Below are positions 1 to 12,525 of a stretch of 64,000 nucleotides of DNA, piece by piece. The position numbers were made by a program, and so were the translations under genes. This DNA comes from Rhipicephalus microplus (lineage: Eukaryota; Arthropoda; Arachnida; Ixodida; Ixodidae), in the NCBI RefSeq assembly GCF_043290135.1, contig NC_134704.1, positions 9,543,501-9,607,500 on the forward strand, given 5' to 3'. Below the pieces are notes generated by a model. That model ran no database searches. It saw only the letters and a program-made list of their open reading frames with translations, and was not told the origin of the DNA. Within the stretch, counting starts at the first letter, position 1; the number at the start of each line of letters is the position of its first letter.

Positions 1-1210
1 AGGCTCACACTTCGAACTATACACCGCCATTTTAAGCTATTAGTGTTCTTTGGCCGGAAGTTCTATAAACCTATATTATTAGTAAAGATCAAAGTCTTAA
101 TAATTTTAAATGCGTTTTTAGGCACAGAAACAATATCAGAAATGTTTGTGCATGCTAAAAACTGTGCCGGCACGCATTATGAGCATTAGCATAAAAGAAG
201 TGACTAGCCAGATAAAAATCTAGTATTTCATACATTCAATACTAACGACATGCAAGAAACTGCACAATGAAGTGGCTCATGTATCAAAACACACGACATA
301 AAAAACTCGCACATAACTTTGTTTTCATGCGATTCTTGCCGAACAAACAAAATTGTATGAATATAACATTGGGGGGGGGGGGGAAGAGAGAGAGGAAAAA
401 AACGTGAGCAAGAGTTTCACGTATTTAGTCACCTTTTCTTACGTGTTGAAGTGGAACGCGCAATTTTGTGAACCTGGTGCATCTTCCGGAGCAGCGCGAA
501 AAGGCAGAAAATTCTTATGTGACAAGGCGTGAAACAATATTTGTAGCGTGTCTCAGTGCTGGTTTTTTGTTTCGGTGCTGTTCAAAGTTTGGGAACGCGA
601 TGCACTTGGGGACGTGCCTTATCATCTGAGGCCCAGAACCCCGCTCAAGTGTTGCTCGGCCAAGACGGAGAGCGTCTCTTGTTAAAAGCCATGTCTGCGG
701 CGTAGCTTTCTCAGCAGGGACACTAGCTTGTGATTTATTTGTTTACATTTTGATGAGCTATGTCTGATCGCGCAACTACCTCTTTATGGCTTCCATGATG
801 GTAGTTACTTTTAACAGTATGAACATAAACCACTGGTCAGTTCAAATGTTACCTTTACAGTTCACTGGTATCTGTCGAAAGTTAAGACGCTTCATGAAAG
901 AAGAAATATCACGTGTGTTTATCTTTAGGTTAGAGCTCTTGAACAGAATGAATGTTCCTAATCGGCGTCCGGCATTTTATGGCCAGAAATCCTTAGTCAC
1001 AGCTAAGAAAGGTAAGAGTGAGTTGTTCAGCGAAGAAGTCTGCAGAAAATAGTGAAGAAAAAGGAAGCGCGAAATGAAGTGACAAGAATAACCATCTGCC
1101 TCTGTAACTGTAGTCCCGAAATAATTTTTCCTTACAACAATCCTAAGTGCGTCCGTGGAAAAGTGGCGTGTCACAAATTTTCTTGTACCGAAACAAGGAA
1201 GTAAATATTT
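1..1210. other. Anonymous A+T-rich stretch
   Basis: No gene is recognised here. The only conspicuous structure is a run of 13 G at 371-383 followed by a purine-rich GA stretch. The open frames at 786-1252 on both strands are short, lack recognisable domains and overlap each other, so I treat them as chance. Confidence 0.5.
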
Positions 1211-1218
1211 GTTAACCG

Positions 1219-1253
1219 CGCACACACGCACATAAACACAACACACACACACA
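1219..1253. repeat. Impure CA microsatellite
   Basis: Interrupted CA dinucleotide tract of about 35 bp. It produces artificial cysteine/valine-rich frames on the minus strand. Confidence 0.8.
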
Positions 1254-1289
1254 AAACAACATTGAACGGGTAAGAGTGGTGTAAAAAAT

Positions 1290-2290
1290 AAAATGAAGGC
1301 TCGCTTGGATGACGCACCCTGGTTGCAACGCCCATTTCAAGTTTACAGCTCCCCGAAGACGCCGTGGCTGCTTTCTCGAAACAAAGGGGAAAACATGGTC
1401 TTCCATGCGTTGCTCTCGCGGGGATCTGTGAACGACGACACGGTGCTTTGGCGCGGCCGATCCTGGTCGTCACAACCACTGCAGTCTCTGTTTTCTTATT
1501 TCAGAATGCTCTTCTCACCAGAAAAACTTCCCTCGGCTTCCGCTTTCCTTCCTCCGCCTCCCTTTTCATTTCCTTGAGCAGTTTCCCGGCTATCTTGGAA
1601 AAACATTACGGCGGCTACAATTGCCGTCGCAAACCTCGAGCCGGACCACTCGGAGGAACCGGGATCTCAGCACCTCGCCAGCAGGGGGAAAACAGACAAG
1701 AGCAGGCGGAGTGCAGCAGCTCAAGATGGCGCCGCTGGTGTCGCTGGTGAAGGCCACTGCGGTTTGCTCTCGAGAAGAGCACCTCGATTCAGGAACCACG
1801 GGTCGAAGCTCGCCTTGTGTCAAAAGCTGCGAGCGAGAGACGCCTCGACGGTCGTCACACCCGCACTGGCTGGCTTCCTTGTACTACGGGAAAAGCCAGC
1901 CGGCTAGACGTGCGCACGCGGTTTCGGTTCGCGAAGCGTGTAACGAGAAGCAAGTCTCAAAGATGGGCTCGGAAATACGAACAAAATGTAGCGTTGCGGC
2001 GTCCGGAAGCATGGCCATGACTCCGCAACATAGGACACGCCAGCCTCTGAGCGCCGCAGGGAGCGAGAGGGCAGCCATAAGACCGGCTAGAAGGAAACCG
2101 GAAGACAGCGTCTTCCCCCTATGCTGGCTCAAGGCAAGCGGAAGACCGAAAGATTACATAGAGAATGACGCCTCAGATGGGCAGTCCGCTGACCGGGGGG
2201 GTATCTTCCATGGTGAGCGAGTGGGGAACCTTTTTCCCTTCCCGTCACTGAACGCGACTACGCGATGGGCTTTTCTGTACCTCTCTTTTG
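1290..2290 (+). promoter_or_regulatory. CpG-rich block with a possible initiator ATG
   Basis: This kilobase is richer in G+C and CpG than its A/T-rich flanks. An ATG at about 1726 sits in CAAGATGGCGCC. That is one base from the TISU/YY1-type initiator (SAASATGGCGGC), known in animals to join transcription and translation starts on very short 5' UTRs. The frame from this ATG is open to 2316 (MAPLVSLVKATAV...) and is basic and serine/arginine-rich, with no domain I recognise. It could be a first exon, a promoter-like island or chance. No TATA box or splice donor was clear enough to choose. Confidence 0.2.
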
Positions 2291-2329
2291 CATTCTATTT
2301 TGCTTCAAAAGCATGACCTGCCATGTATG

Positions 2330-5300
2330 TAATGATTGCAGCGTCGAATCATCTCAATTTTTACCTTGCGTTCACTGTGTGTGGTGAAGAGCACATAAAA
2401 TTTACACATAAAAAGGACCGCGTCTTTTTCTGGTTTCATCATATCCGGCAGATTGTTGTCCCTTGGGGCGTTACGGATGCTGAGCGCACAGCAATAAACC
2501 GGAAATGAAGGCCAGTGCAGGCGGCCAATAACGAATGAACAGAAAGGAAGTACTCTTTTTATCTAGTTTTTCTTGTTTTGTTCGCAGTTCTCGTACATTT
2601 TCAGTAGCGGATGTCCTTCCTAAAAGCACTTTCATATTTCCAAAATTTTGAATTTGGGAGCTTTCATCACTCATCACAGTTTCGGGGGCAACATTACTGA
2701 ATAGGGATCCTCAGCGTTTTCAGTGCACATCAATAAGGAAATAATTTTTCAGCACTGTCACCTGCGTACTATGGAAACTGCACTTCTTATATTTTGAAAC
2801 TTCCTAAGCTGAAAGTACTGCCTTCAGCATTAGAAAGAAAAAAACTTTTAATCGTATCGCCTTTTTTATTTTGATATATACTTGTCTTTGAGACATACCG
2901 TGGACGTATAGCGGGAAATTAAAAAAAATAAGTATGAAATTCTCATAAACCAAGAAAATTTGATATTTGTTCGATGTCTGCTTTACTGATTTTTCTAAAG
3001 TCGTTTACATCTTAAGATAACTAATGTCATCGTTTATGAAACTTCAACAAATTAACTTAGTGGACTTAGGTCATTGCGTCAAATGACAGAACTAAGATCA
3101 TTCATGCGAAGCAGCCGTTGCAACGCTGAGATTTTGAAAACATGGCCTTTAAGAATAATTTGATGTGATGAAATTCATCCCGATTCAGTGGCGAAGCCAA
3201 CACCGAAATGCGGAAAAGGGCGACTGCCACATTCGTCTGAGCCATCCAGAATGGGAAAGCATGGCCGTATTGACCATCAAGCGACTTCACGTTGTGGTCG
3301 TGTGGGCTACGCTTACAATTGTAGCATGAATGACAAACATACGTTAACAAACGCCGACGAACTACACCTCTGTAATCATTGTCCTGAACAGTGACGTCAT
3401 ACATGTAGTCTGTTGCACTTATCGGTGCTTCGGTTTCGGTTTCGTCGTCAGTTTTGGCTGAATTTGAATAAAAGCCAATAATTACTACAGGTTGCATTTT
3501 TATGTATCAAAGCGTCAAAGAATTCCTCGCCCGAAGAATTTTCAATCTCCCCTTTGATATAACCAACTGGCTGCACTAATTACACGTTAACTAATTTACC
3601 TTTTTTGATTACTGTCTTAAACGATGTCTTTACCAGAACCAAAAACCAGAAGGCAAGGATCTGTCGAGTGGAGTCGAATCAGAAATCTCCTCATTCTCAG
3701 CACGCGGTGGTTTCTACTACGCCACAGAGCGTGCGTTGACTGGTGTGCTAAAGGCAAGCCATTTATATACACCATAAACCATTTGGCAGTCCTCACAGCT
3801 TTGTAACTTTCAGCCGTTTTCGTTATCAGGGGTGACATAGCGCGACGGGCAAGCGTTTGGGCGCACTTCGAAATTCGTCGTCTCTTCAAAGCGCCGTCCT
3901 CACGGAGCGTGGTCTCTCCTGCGCACGGTCTTATTAGACTCGTAATTCGGGAGAGGACTAATCTCACTTCGCACGCTGCCATGGCCGCGTTTACTTAAGG
4001 AGCACGCTGCTGACACATGACGCAGGAAGAATTATGACAGTTTTTCGCGCTGGTCCTGTGTATCTTGTGCACTCATTTCGTGCGTCTTTCTTTCTATTCG
4101 AACAGTGAGCTTTAAGTATCGTGTTGTGACAGGTGTAGTCCACGCTCGTCCAGTGTATGCTAATTTCGTGCGTGCTTTCCGTTTAAGGTGTGCGCTGCCA
4201 CTTTCGAACTGCTTGCCGTTTCTTGCCTGACTTTGCAATTTGTTTCTGTCGATGAAACAGTGCACAATAAACGCTCAACTATCTCTGTAAAGACACGTTT
4301 CCCTTTCGTGTCATACCGGTTTTTATAGAAGGAGATCAGCCGCGTTTTTTATTTATTTTGCCGCGTGTGAATGATGTGAAACTTCTCTAGCGCGTGAAAA
4401 CGATGAAGAAGCAGCGCTCAAGAAAGCGCGTGTTTTTCATGAAACACAAAATTGTCCGCAAATATTGGCTGGCTAAACAAGTAGTACAAATGTGGCACAG
4501 AAAGGATAGGAATGAAGCACAATTTCAATGACGTTGCTACAGTCGCTGTGCTGCCAAGTACGAATGAAGTAGTTCCAAGTTAAGCAGCCAGGTCTGCACG
4601 AGCAGCATATGGCCTGAGGAAGCAAAACAAAGAAAGGAAATGGTTTAGTAAACATTAAAAACACACTCTTCTGGAGTAAAAAAAAAATCATAACGACGTT
4701 GCCCTACGTGCCTGCAAGGCGAGCGAGTCATTCGCGATGCTGCGCTCCCTCGAGACCACATCGGCGCGCACGAACGTGCTCTCATGAAGCCGCCTTCATC
4801 TGAAATGCAACATTATAATCTCTTCGCTCCTCCGAGCTCTGCTATGCCGGCCGGCGTGGCATATGGTTACACTTTGCTACGGCGAGGCCTACTCCTCCTC
4901 GTTGAATGGGAGTAACTGTGCGCCAGATTGGCCACACTTGCATGCGTGGAGAGTAGCGCTCGTCTTGAATATGGCTCTCTGGCTGCAGTGAACCAGCCAG
5001 TTCGGACTACATGTTTCTGGAGTCTTAGAAATCCTCTCTTTTTTAGGATACTCGTTTACTTATTCTGTTGCCTTCTGCTTCCTCTCAGTAAATCTACTTG
5101 GAATGCGCTTCGAATGCCCTTTCTTACTTTTAATGTTTCATATGCCGCTTTGCTGCTTTTCGCAGGCCGTGTAAAACATTTGTCATGTTGTTTTTTTTTT
5201 GGCGCAAAAGCAGCAGTGGCAATGATGCGCCAGACACTAAGCGATTTTTAAGAGATGGTAAAATGAAGAGTGTGAAAAACAATATTTTGTTTACAATTTG

Positions 5301-5390
5301 CTTGAAATACATGTGTCCTCTAAAAGGTGGAAAACGTCTTTAATGCAGATAATTGCATTTTCTGATAGCATTAACATTGGGTTCAAAAGT
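2330..5390. other. Intergenic stretch, nothing recognised
   Basis: About 3 kb with only short, unrelated open frames (for example 3102-3497 and 3617-3982 minus) and no domain motif, tRNA or long tandem repeat. The sequence is A/T-rich except for a mixed-composition patch around 3830-3990. Confidence 0.45.
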
Positions 5391-5394
5391 GTTT

Positions 5395-6310
5395 GCGTTC
5401 AATATAATTCTTTAAAATATTGCCGTCTTCTGTTTTCGAAAACTGGACGTGTTATTATAACATGAATAATGGTCAAAGGTTCGTTGCAATCTTCGCATTC
5501 GGGCTTAGGATCTCCTCGCAGTAAGCTGCTGTGAGTTAGGTGGGTGTGACCTATTCCCAGGCGACATAGTAAGAATTCGATGAAGCGCTTTTGGTGATTG
5601 CATGATTTCCATTCTTGTAAATTTGGCTTGACAGTTATAAGTTTGTTATGCACTTTAGCTCGCCATTCTTCTTGCCACTTTGCCCTAAAAGCTGTCCGAA
5701 ATCTGTTATAACAATATCTGAATGGTACCTTTAGTTCTCCTATGCTATGGCTGGCCGCCTATGCTGCTACTTTGTCTGCCTGTTCGTTTCCTGGTATGCC
5801 AACGTGGCCTGGTACCCATACGAGGTGGATGTTTTCGCCATTTTTTTCAGCTATTTCCAGCATCGATAGTGTTCCCAAGAAACGGTTCGCTTTGAGACCT
5901 TGCATGTAGGGCTTTCAATACGCTAATAGGAGAGGGATTTCTCGTGGTTTCTAGATAAAATCTCTTCAAGAGCGATAAAAAGAGCATATACTTTCGCAAT
6001 AAAAACAAACGAGAACTGTGGCAGTCGGATACAAGATTCCAAGCCTTTAATATACCAGCACTTCCTGTATATTCCTGTGTTTTTGAACCATCAGTGTAGT
6101 ATTCAAACTGTCTGCTATATTTTTCTTGTACCTCTAGGGGAGCCTGCAGGATGTGCTCCCGTGGGGTTTCATTTTTCCTTAAGTGGGTCAGAGTAAACTC
6201 CGCGTAATGCGAAAAGTACAACCATGGAGGTAATCTTCCAGGTGTTTGAGCGATTCTGAGCGCTAGATTTGGTACCTTATATTCTAAGCATATTTTTGCG
6301 GTCTATTGTT
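5395..6310 (-). pseudogene. Decayed LINE ORF2 tail: RNase H plus zinc knuckle
   Basis: Read on the minus strand, this is the C-terminal part of a non-LTR retrotransposon polyprotein. A frame running down from about 6305 leads into YYTDGSK (Asp near 6090), the first RNase H catalytic block. A second frame carries AKVYALFIALEEIL, where the expected catalytic Glu of AEVYAL is Lys. A third segment (about 5765-5850) gives WVPGHVGIPGNEQAD, the terminal His/Asp block, followed by a stop. The frame at 5653-5399 has a CEDC...H zinc knuckle whose last Cys is Arg. Several frameshifts and stops separate these blocks, so the copy is dead. The RT domain is missing upstream. The domain calls are firm because the motifs follow family order. 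The clade (RNase H-bearing, jockey/I-like) is inferred. Confidence 0.8.
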
Positions 6311-6655
6311 GTACTGTGTTCTGGTACTATTGTGAGAAACAGAGATGCACAGACAAATAAAGATGCACTGCTTTACAGCCGAACAGCCGGGTACAGTTTC
6401 TAAGCAAGGCGAGTTTTTTCTTATTATTATTGCGATATCAATAATGTGCTCACTCGAGGCCAATTTTTACCATTGCCGTCATGTGCCTTAAAATTCAAAT
6501 AGATGACAACACTCCACGTGTCAAGCACATGAAAGCCACTGTCGCTCACTGCTCGAGTAGAGATGAAACACAGTCATGAAGGCTATGAAGCGTAGTAGTC
6601 TGAATGCGTCCTCCACAGATCTCATACAGACCTCTAGCGCATGATAGAAATTGAT
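6311..6655. other. Short intergenic stretch
   Basis: About 340 bp separating the LINE remnant from the candidate MITE. No gene or repeat is recognised. Confidence 0.4.
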
Positions 6656-6661
6656 AGTTTT

Positions 6662-7229
6662 AAAGACGATAGTCTTTCCTTGGGACCTTCGGCACCAAAA
6701 TTTTGGTCTGTCTGTCTTTTTGTCTGCCCGTACATTTGTCTGTTTGTCCGTGGTAACAACCTTCTTAACGGCACGAAACGATACCTCAAACGGCCAACCC
6801 CATCCGCAGTGCCCACCAATATTGTTCAGCTTTCAGCGTTCATGCTTGTGCGATTGTCAACTAAAAGCCAATTATTGCGCATATCTTATTATTGCGCTTG
6901 CACGAAATGCAAGGGTTTGCGCTTGCACGAAAATGCAAGTGTTTCCAACGCTTTGCCAAGACAACACGGTGGTGACACCTACCCGTCGCCTTGCGTACAA
7001 CACTTTACGCCCTCCGAGACGGCCGCGCGCACTTCGTTCACCAAAATAACTAACTGCCAGATGGTGGTCATGTGTCACGTGTTACGTGACTTGATGCGCT
7101 CGTTCGCCTCCGCTGCACGCTCGAGGCACTCTAACGCAGCGCCTCCAGAATACCATTCACCAATTTTCTTGCGCAGAACATCAAATAAACGTTTTGTTCA
7201 CTCTCTCCAGACGCAATACTATCGTCTTT
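6662..7229. repeat. Candidate MITE-like repeat with 12-bp inverted ends
   Basis: AAAGACGATAGT (6662-6673) and its perfect reverse complement (7218-7229) bracket 568 bp. Inside are a GTCT-rich run (6706-6750) and an imperfect tandem duplication of about 25 bp around CTTGCACGAAATGCAAG (6897-6948). A 202-codon open frame crosses the whole unit but has no recognisable domain and is probably fortuitous. No clear target-site duplication flanks the ends, so the DNA-transposon reading is tentative. From memory the sequence resembles a dispersed tick repeat, which cannot be confirmed here. Confidence 0.4.
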
Positions 7230-7249
7230 CGACGACATTTGCAGTGTAA

Positions 7250-10165
7250 CATGCAGATACGTGGCCATTTATTTCTACTGTATTTTTAGTGCATACATGT
7301 ACTGACTCCTGCAGTATATTTCCATGCAAGATAGCAGTATCAGTTAGTAAAAAAAACGAAATAAAGAGATTATTTGAATAAATAGTAAAACATGAGGAGC
7401 GATGAGGCGTTTGAATAACTTGTGCTTAATGTACTACCACTGAATATTGAGAGCCCTTGTAATGTGTACTAACTGTCTTTTTATATAACTGTCTGAAAGC
7501 TTACTCAACGACATGTCATTTATACTGCCTCTACATAAAGACCCCTCGATTACCATTCTCAAGGTTAGAAGAACAGTTCGTTGCTACACAGTAAATGGCT
7601 GACGTCGGTTAAATATAGACTAGACGCCGCTCCGAGGTTTCAGAGAGACGAAGTACGCATTTTTTCTTTATTTTTGTCTTCTCGCCGGAATCTTGGAGAC
7701 GCGAGAACTCGAAGAACAAGAACTCACGGCGGCGCTATCCCCGCAAGAGCGTGCATGCGATTACGAGAGGCGTCGTCATGGGGATTTGTCGATGATCTAT
7801 CGCTCGCGCACCGGGCCAGCCCGCCGTAACGGCGCAGCGCAGAAAGTGCCGGGAGCGAGTTATTCATGGTCGAGGCGACGAAAGCGGCCTCTATTGCTAA
7901 GTTTCTTTCGCGCGTACATGTTTGTGCACGCGCCGCCGAGCATCAAAGATTAAGGCCCGTTGTCGTTGGCGTGATAGATTGATACGCGCGGATAACTCGT
8001 GCGCGGGAATGAACCATCAAGTCTTGAGCCTCGAGAAGATTAACACGACGCTGCACACTGCCCGGCACAGCGCACTGGAGGCGAGTTTCGTTTTTTAGAC
8101 GTCCTCTTGGATTATATGCTTCACAACACACATTCCTTTTTCATATACATATACGCGGAAAAGTGACTTGCAGGAATTTGAAATATTTTTTCCGCTGATG
8201 AAATCATTCCTCGCACGCAGGTATTAAAAATTATGAACACGCAGCTAGTGTGTTCGCAAATTTGCCTATGTGCTTTCTGACACTCACTCCTTTGTCATTT
8301 TTTTTTTCGTTTTATTGTTGAACAAATTGTCTTTCAACAGACGTCGCTGTACTGTTTCTCGCTGAAACAGTCATCATTTATGATTTTAACTGAAAGCTAA
8401 TATCTTTGAAGAAACGTTTTTCAGGCAACCTACGTTCGGAGCAAATTGTGCTTAACGATGAAAGGGTTTACTCTGACATTACCGGGATAGAGCGGTGCGC
8501 AGATTTCAACTATATATACCAAAGATAAACGGGAACACTAGTTATGACGCGTGCAAGTGTGTCTTTTCAGGGAATGACGCAGTTCACCAGCTTTTCCGTT
8601 TTTCTTCAAAGAAACATCGTTTTTGATATGCGAATGGGTGGGGGATTAGAAAAAGTGGGTAACGATTTAGAGTACAGGGTACTCTACTATGGGAGAGCTT
8701 AAAGCCGTCCCCGAAAATTCGCAGTAGAGAAGAACCAAAGAAACGGCGAAAAATCATGCGAATGGGTACGGCGTCAGTCAAGTTGTTGTTCCATGTTTGA
8801 AGTGAACTACATCCCGTAAAAACATGGAGGCAGAAAAAAAAAACAAGTGATAATACGAGCGCCGGTTCATCTGTCAGGTCGGCACTCGTTCTTTCTGCCT
8901 TTTTGTTTTCATGCGCTGCCATTCACTTCAAAATCACTTTTGATGTCAACAATCTTCTAAAACTTGATCTGGTCGGGACGAAAGATTGAATTAAAACAAT
9001 AAAAGACGCCGATAGGGTTCTTAGTACACGTGCCATAAACCCACTCTGCGCTCGTGCAGATTAGGTTTGATTTCAATGTACACCAATCAGATACACAAAA
9101 TCGTTACACAGACACTTAATCCATAGGGAAAAACGCGTTTTATTGGTAGTAAGGGTTCACAAGAAGTTTCATGTAGTTCGAGAATAAATAAGGGACGTAA
9201 TAGTAAAAAAAAAAAATCGGCAGATCTCACCTTACACACCATAGGAATCAATGATATTCGAAACATATGCATCAAGATGTTCGCTATGTGGCACTTACAC
9301 TGCAGGTGAATCGACGTTAGGTGAAGTAGTTGTGTACACATCGAGGGCTCACCAGAAAAGTCCACTACGCTGGCGTCTTCTGGTGACTGCACTGGAGAAG
9401 GTTTGACATACGTCAGCCTTCACGTTGGAGCACAGACGTCAATGTTATCGAAAAAAAAGTGGACTTCGCTATGCGGCGATGTCAATATGACACGCAACTT
9501 TCTTTAGGGTATCACTCGGGTGAAACAACGCTTGAATATAGCTTGATAAATCATAGAAATAATAATGTATTGTTTGTTAGACTGTTATAAAAGCGGAGTA
9601 AACATTGAAGCTACAATTTACGTTGACTGGACTCAGCATCACGCCTGTGTCATGGGTTAGCATATTGAATGCTTTTTGCTCATTGATGAAATCAGATAGT
9701 CAACACTGCAATCACCTGTGAAGTCGCACCAACCTTACGTCTACATTGTGTCTTTTTCCAAAGCAGTTTCAAGGCCTGGAATGATTCTGCGGTAGAATAC
9801 CTGATTGCCACGCAGAACACTTCAGTTGAATTCCTGCTGAAGTCCTGATTTTTTTATTGTTACATTTATCGAGTGTACGCTGAAGGTGACAGCTTCTTTA
9901 ACGCTCCCACATTTAAGTTACTATGATCTGTCCTCAAAATTACGAGGTAGATATGAACTGCCAACCACCTGAAGCGCACGTACACGTACCCCACCCATGA
10001 TATATGGGTATATGCCCCACTTGACGAGGAAAGAAGAGCTTGACGATGCACACGTCAGGATTTTCACGTTATTGATGTTGTGACAACGCAGTCATATTCC
10101 TCAAGCTTTGTTAGTCTCTCATCCCGATTTTGTCTATATCGAGGTGATCCCCAGAGCACCCAGAC
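7250..10165. other. Intergenic stretch with a CpG-rich patch at 7.68-8.09 kb
   Basis: No gene is recognised. The patch at about 7680-8090 is CpG-rich compared with the A/T-rich flanks and might be regulatory, but it shows no motif I can name with confidence. The open frames at 8584-8922 and 9087-9392 (minus) carry no domain. Confidence 0.4.
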
Positions 10166-10169
10166 GTAG

Positions 10170-10262
10170 TCGGTTAGAGAGAGAGAAAGAAAACAAGAAG
10201 TGGAAGAGGTTAGCCAGAGGAGAGTCGGGATTGTTATCCTGCACCAGGGGTAAGAAAAGGAG
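10170..10262 (-). repeat. LINE 3'-UTR scrap ending in CT tail
   Basis: On the minus strand this reads as the recurrent LINE 3' end of this window: a CAGG.TAACA-type block, then a GGCTAACCTCT block, then a terminal pyrimidine tail (GAGAGAGAGAAAG on the plus strand at 10178-10190). It matches the copies at 23.1, 30.2, 51.0 and 51.9 kb. No coding part is attached. Confidence 0.5.
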
Positions 10263-12520
10263 TAATAAAAAAGTAACAGCCTTGGCGTGAATATGAAGCA
10301 ATGAACGCGAGAACAACGAATTGGAAGGTCACATAAAGAATGGCAAGCGGATGAAAACGTGCCCCACGTTTCTCACGCACAAATGACGCACGAAACGTAC
10401 TCACAGGTACAAATGAGCGCGAATAGGCGTCTCAGTTGTTACTTCCCCATGTCTGAAAAGCACGCTTTTTTCGCAAACGGACACTGTGCAGTGAGTGCAT
10501 TGACTTTTGTGCACTCAATAACTACAACTGAATTATTGCCGTGAAAGCCCAAAACGTACGATTTTCCCCAAGGCGAGAAAAGCGCGCGCACGCGTGAGCA
10601 TCCTCAACCTCCCCCTCCCCCTTGCTCTCCGCGGGGCTAAGTACGCGTGGGAGATGAGAGCGCGCCGCTGCCACATCGTGACAATCTGGCGACGCGCGCT
10701 CATTGCGCCATCTAGGTGGTAATGCTGAAAACACGATAATTAACCCGAGGTGGCCATCGCCAGCGGTAAGTGGTAGACAAATAGTATGCCGTTTCGACGT
10801 GGTGGTGAAAGTGGTTAGAAGAAGGCGCCTAATTTCCGCAGCCTGGTAGGAAGCAAAACGTATAAGGAGGTGCTCCTTCGTGGCTCAATGGCTAACGCAT
10901 CGCACTAACTACGACCTACTGTACCCCTGACCTGCCCAAATAGCGGGGTTCCTATGGGAGTGCGTGTTTCCGCTCTCGTTGAAACATCGCCGTTGGTGGC
11001 GCTATACTTGTAACCTGTTCGTCTGCCACTATATGGCTGTTTGGACGGTGCTGGAGTAAGAAATCTTGAATTCTGTGATGAACTACCGTCATATATGTGA
11101 CTATTCCTGCAAACTTAGAACGCTGGTCAAGTGAGCTATTCTGTGCGTTTAAGTATTTCTTGCACACGGGTGCAAACGTGCGAACTCGTACACTCGCATA
11201 GTGTGGGAGAGCCCATGTGGTGTCGTGGCCATTTGTTTAAAAAAAAATGGATTGACTTATAGTACATTCATTTTGGACCTATTTGCATTTGTAAATGATA
11301 ATTACGCTATATGAGTGCTGTGTTGGCCGAAATATTAGAATCAGAGTCACAAAGGTTCTTATTTTTCAACAACATTATTGGTGGCACGTCAGGCGAAAAT
11401 CTGCATCATACATCTTGAATGTGCCTGAAAGCCTTCACATGGCAGCAGTAACATCAAAATTAACATACATACATGTTTTCAGTATATATTCAGGAAAAAA
11501 TCCACGCTTTTTAAGATAATGGAAAAAAAGAAACATAATAATTAACATTTACAAACATGATATTTATAAAAATACAAATTTAATGCATTTGGAAAGAGGA
11601 AATGTCTTAGTGTATTGCTATACATAAAACAGTGGTAGTTGAAACATAACCATGACTGTGATGCGCATTGGTATAATACAATGTTTATCGAAACACTGAG
11701 GGAGAAAGAACATTAAAAAGGAAATGAATGCGAAAGTGTGAAAACAGTTTTTTTTTCTAGAATACTTGCAAAAGTATTCTCGAATTTGTTTGCGCGTCAA
11801 AATATTTGAAATAAATATTTTCCTTTCTAATTTATTTAGTATCAGAGGTAGGCTATGCCTCAGTGATTGCATAAGGTAATTTGTATGCCTGTATGGTACA
11901 GCCCACATGTCGTGGCTACGAGAGCGCGGGTCACTATTTTGATCACAAATGAAAAGATATGACCACAAACGCTGAAGCTGACGTCAGCGAACAGGGGCTG
12001 ACTAGCGCTACAGCGCTCGTAGGTTACAGCCCTAGCGGTAGAAGGTACAAGCTAGATGTGGGCGCTGGAGAGGTAATATTTGGGCAGGTCAGGAGTACAG
12101 TAGGTCGTGGCTCTCACAACCAAAAGGCCAGACGTCCGATTCTGCCCACCGGAGTCTTTTTCTAGATTATTTTTTTCTTGTATTTTCATATATTTATAGA
12201 TACATATACATATACGGTTAGTGAAGGTGACGTCGGTGGTAAAATCCGGCCGAGAGTGTCCAGAAAGACAGAAGGAGAACACTGCACGCACAAAAGCGTG
12301 AACGTCAGTCACAGAGGTCGTAGCTTATACCTGAATTCAGCCTTATGACATGCGACTGGGAAATGGTGGTGTTTTAGAGGGCTTTAGGAGAGCCGGTCGA
12401 TAGATGCATAGAGAGAAACACTCAAAGTGCCTGCAGTGCGCTAAGAAATGCTTCGCACTTAGAAGTTCTGGAGTCCCTCGAATCGCATGTCGTCCCCGCT
12501 CTGTCGTGGCAGTGCTATAG
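10263..12520. other. Intergenic stretch, nothing firm
   Basis: No gene is recognised. A segment at 10876-10960 has an A-box-like TGGCTCAATGG but no matching B box, so I did not call a tRNA or SINE. The remainder is A/T-rich with short chance frames. Confidence 0.4.
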
Positions 12521-12525
12521 GACAG

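Noticed and set aside
6641..7249. 202-codon frame as a protein gene
   Set aside because: Coincides with the candidate MITE-like unit, has overlapping frames on both strands and no domain.
10876..10960. tRNA or SINE head
   Set aside because: A-box-like sequence without a usable B box and no shared body with other copies.
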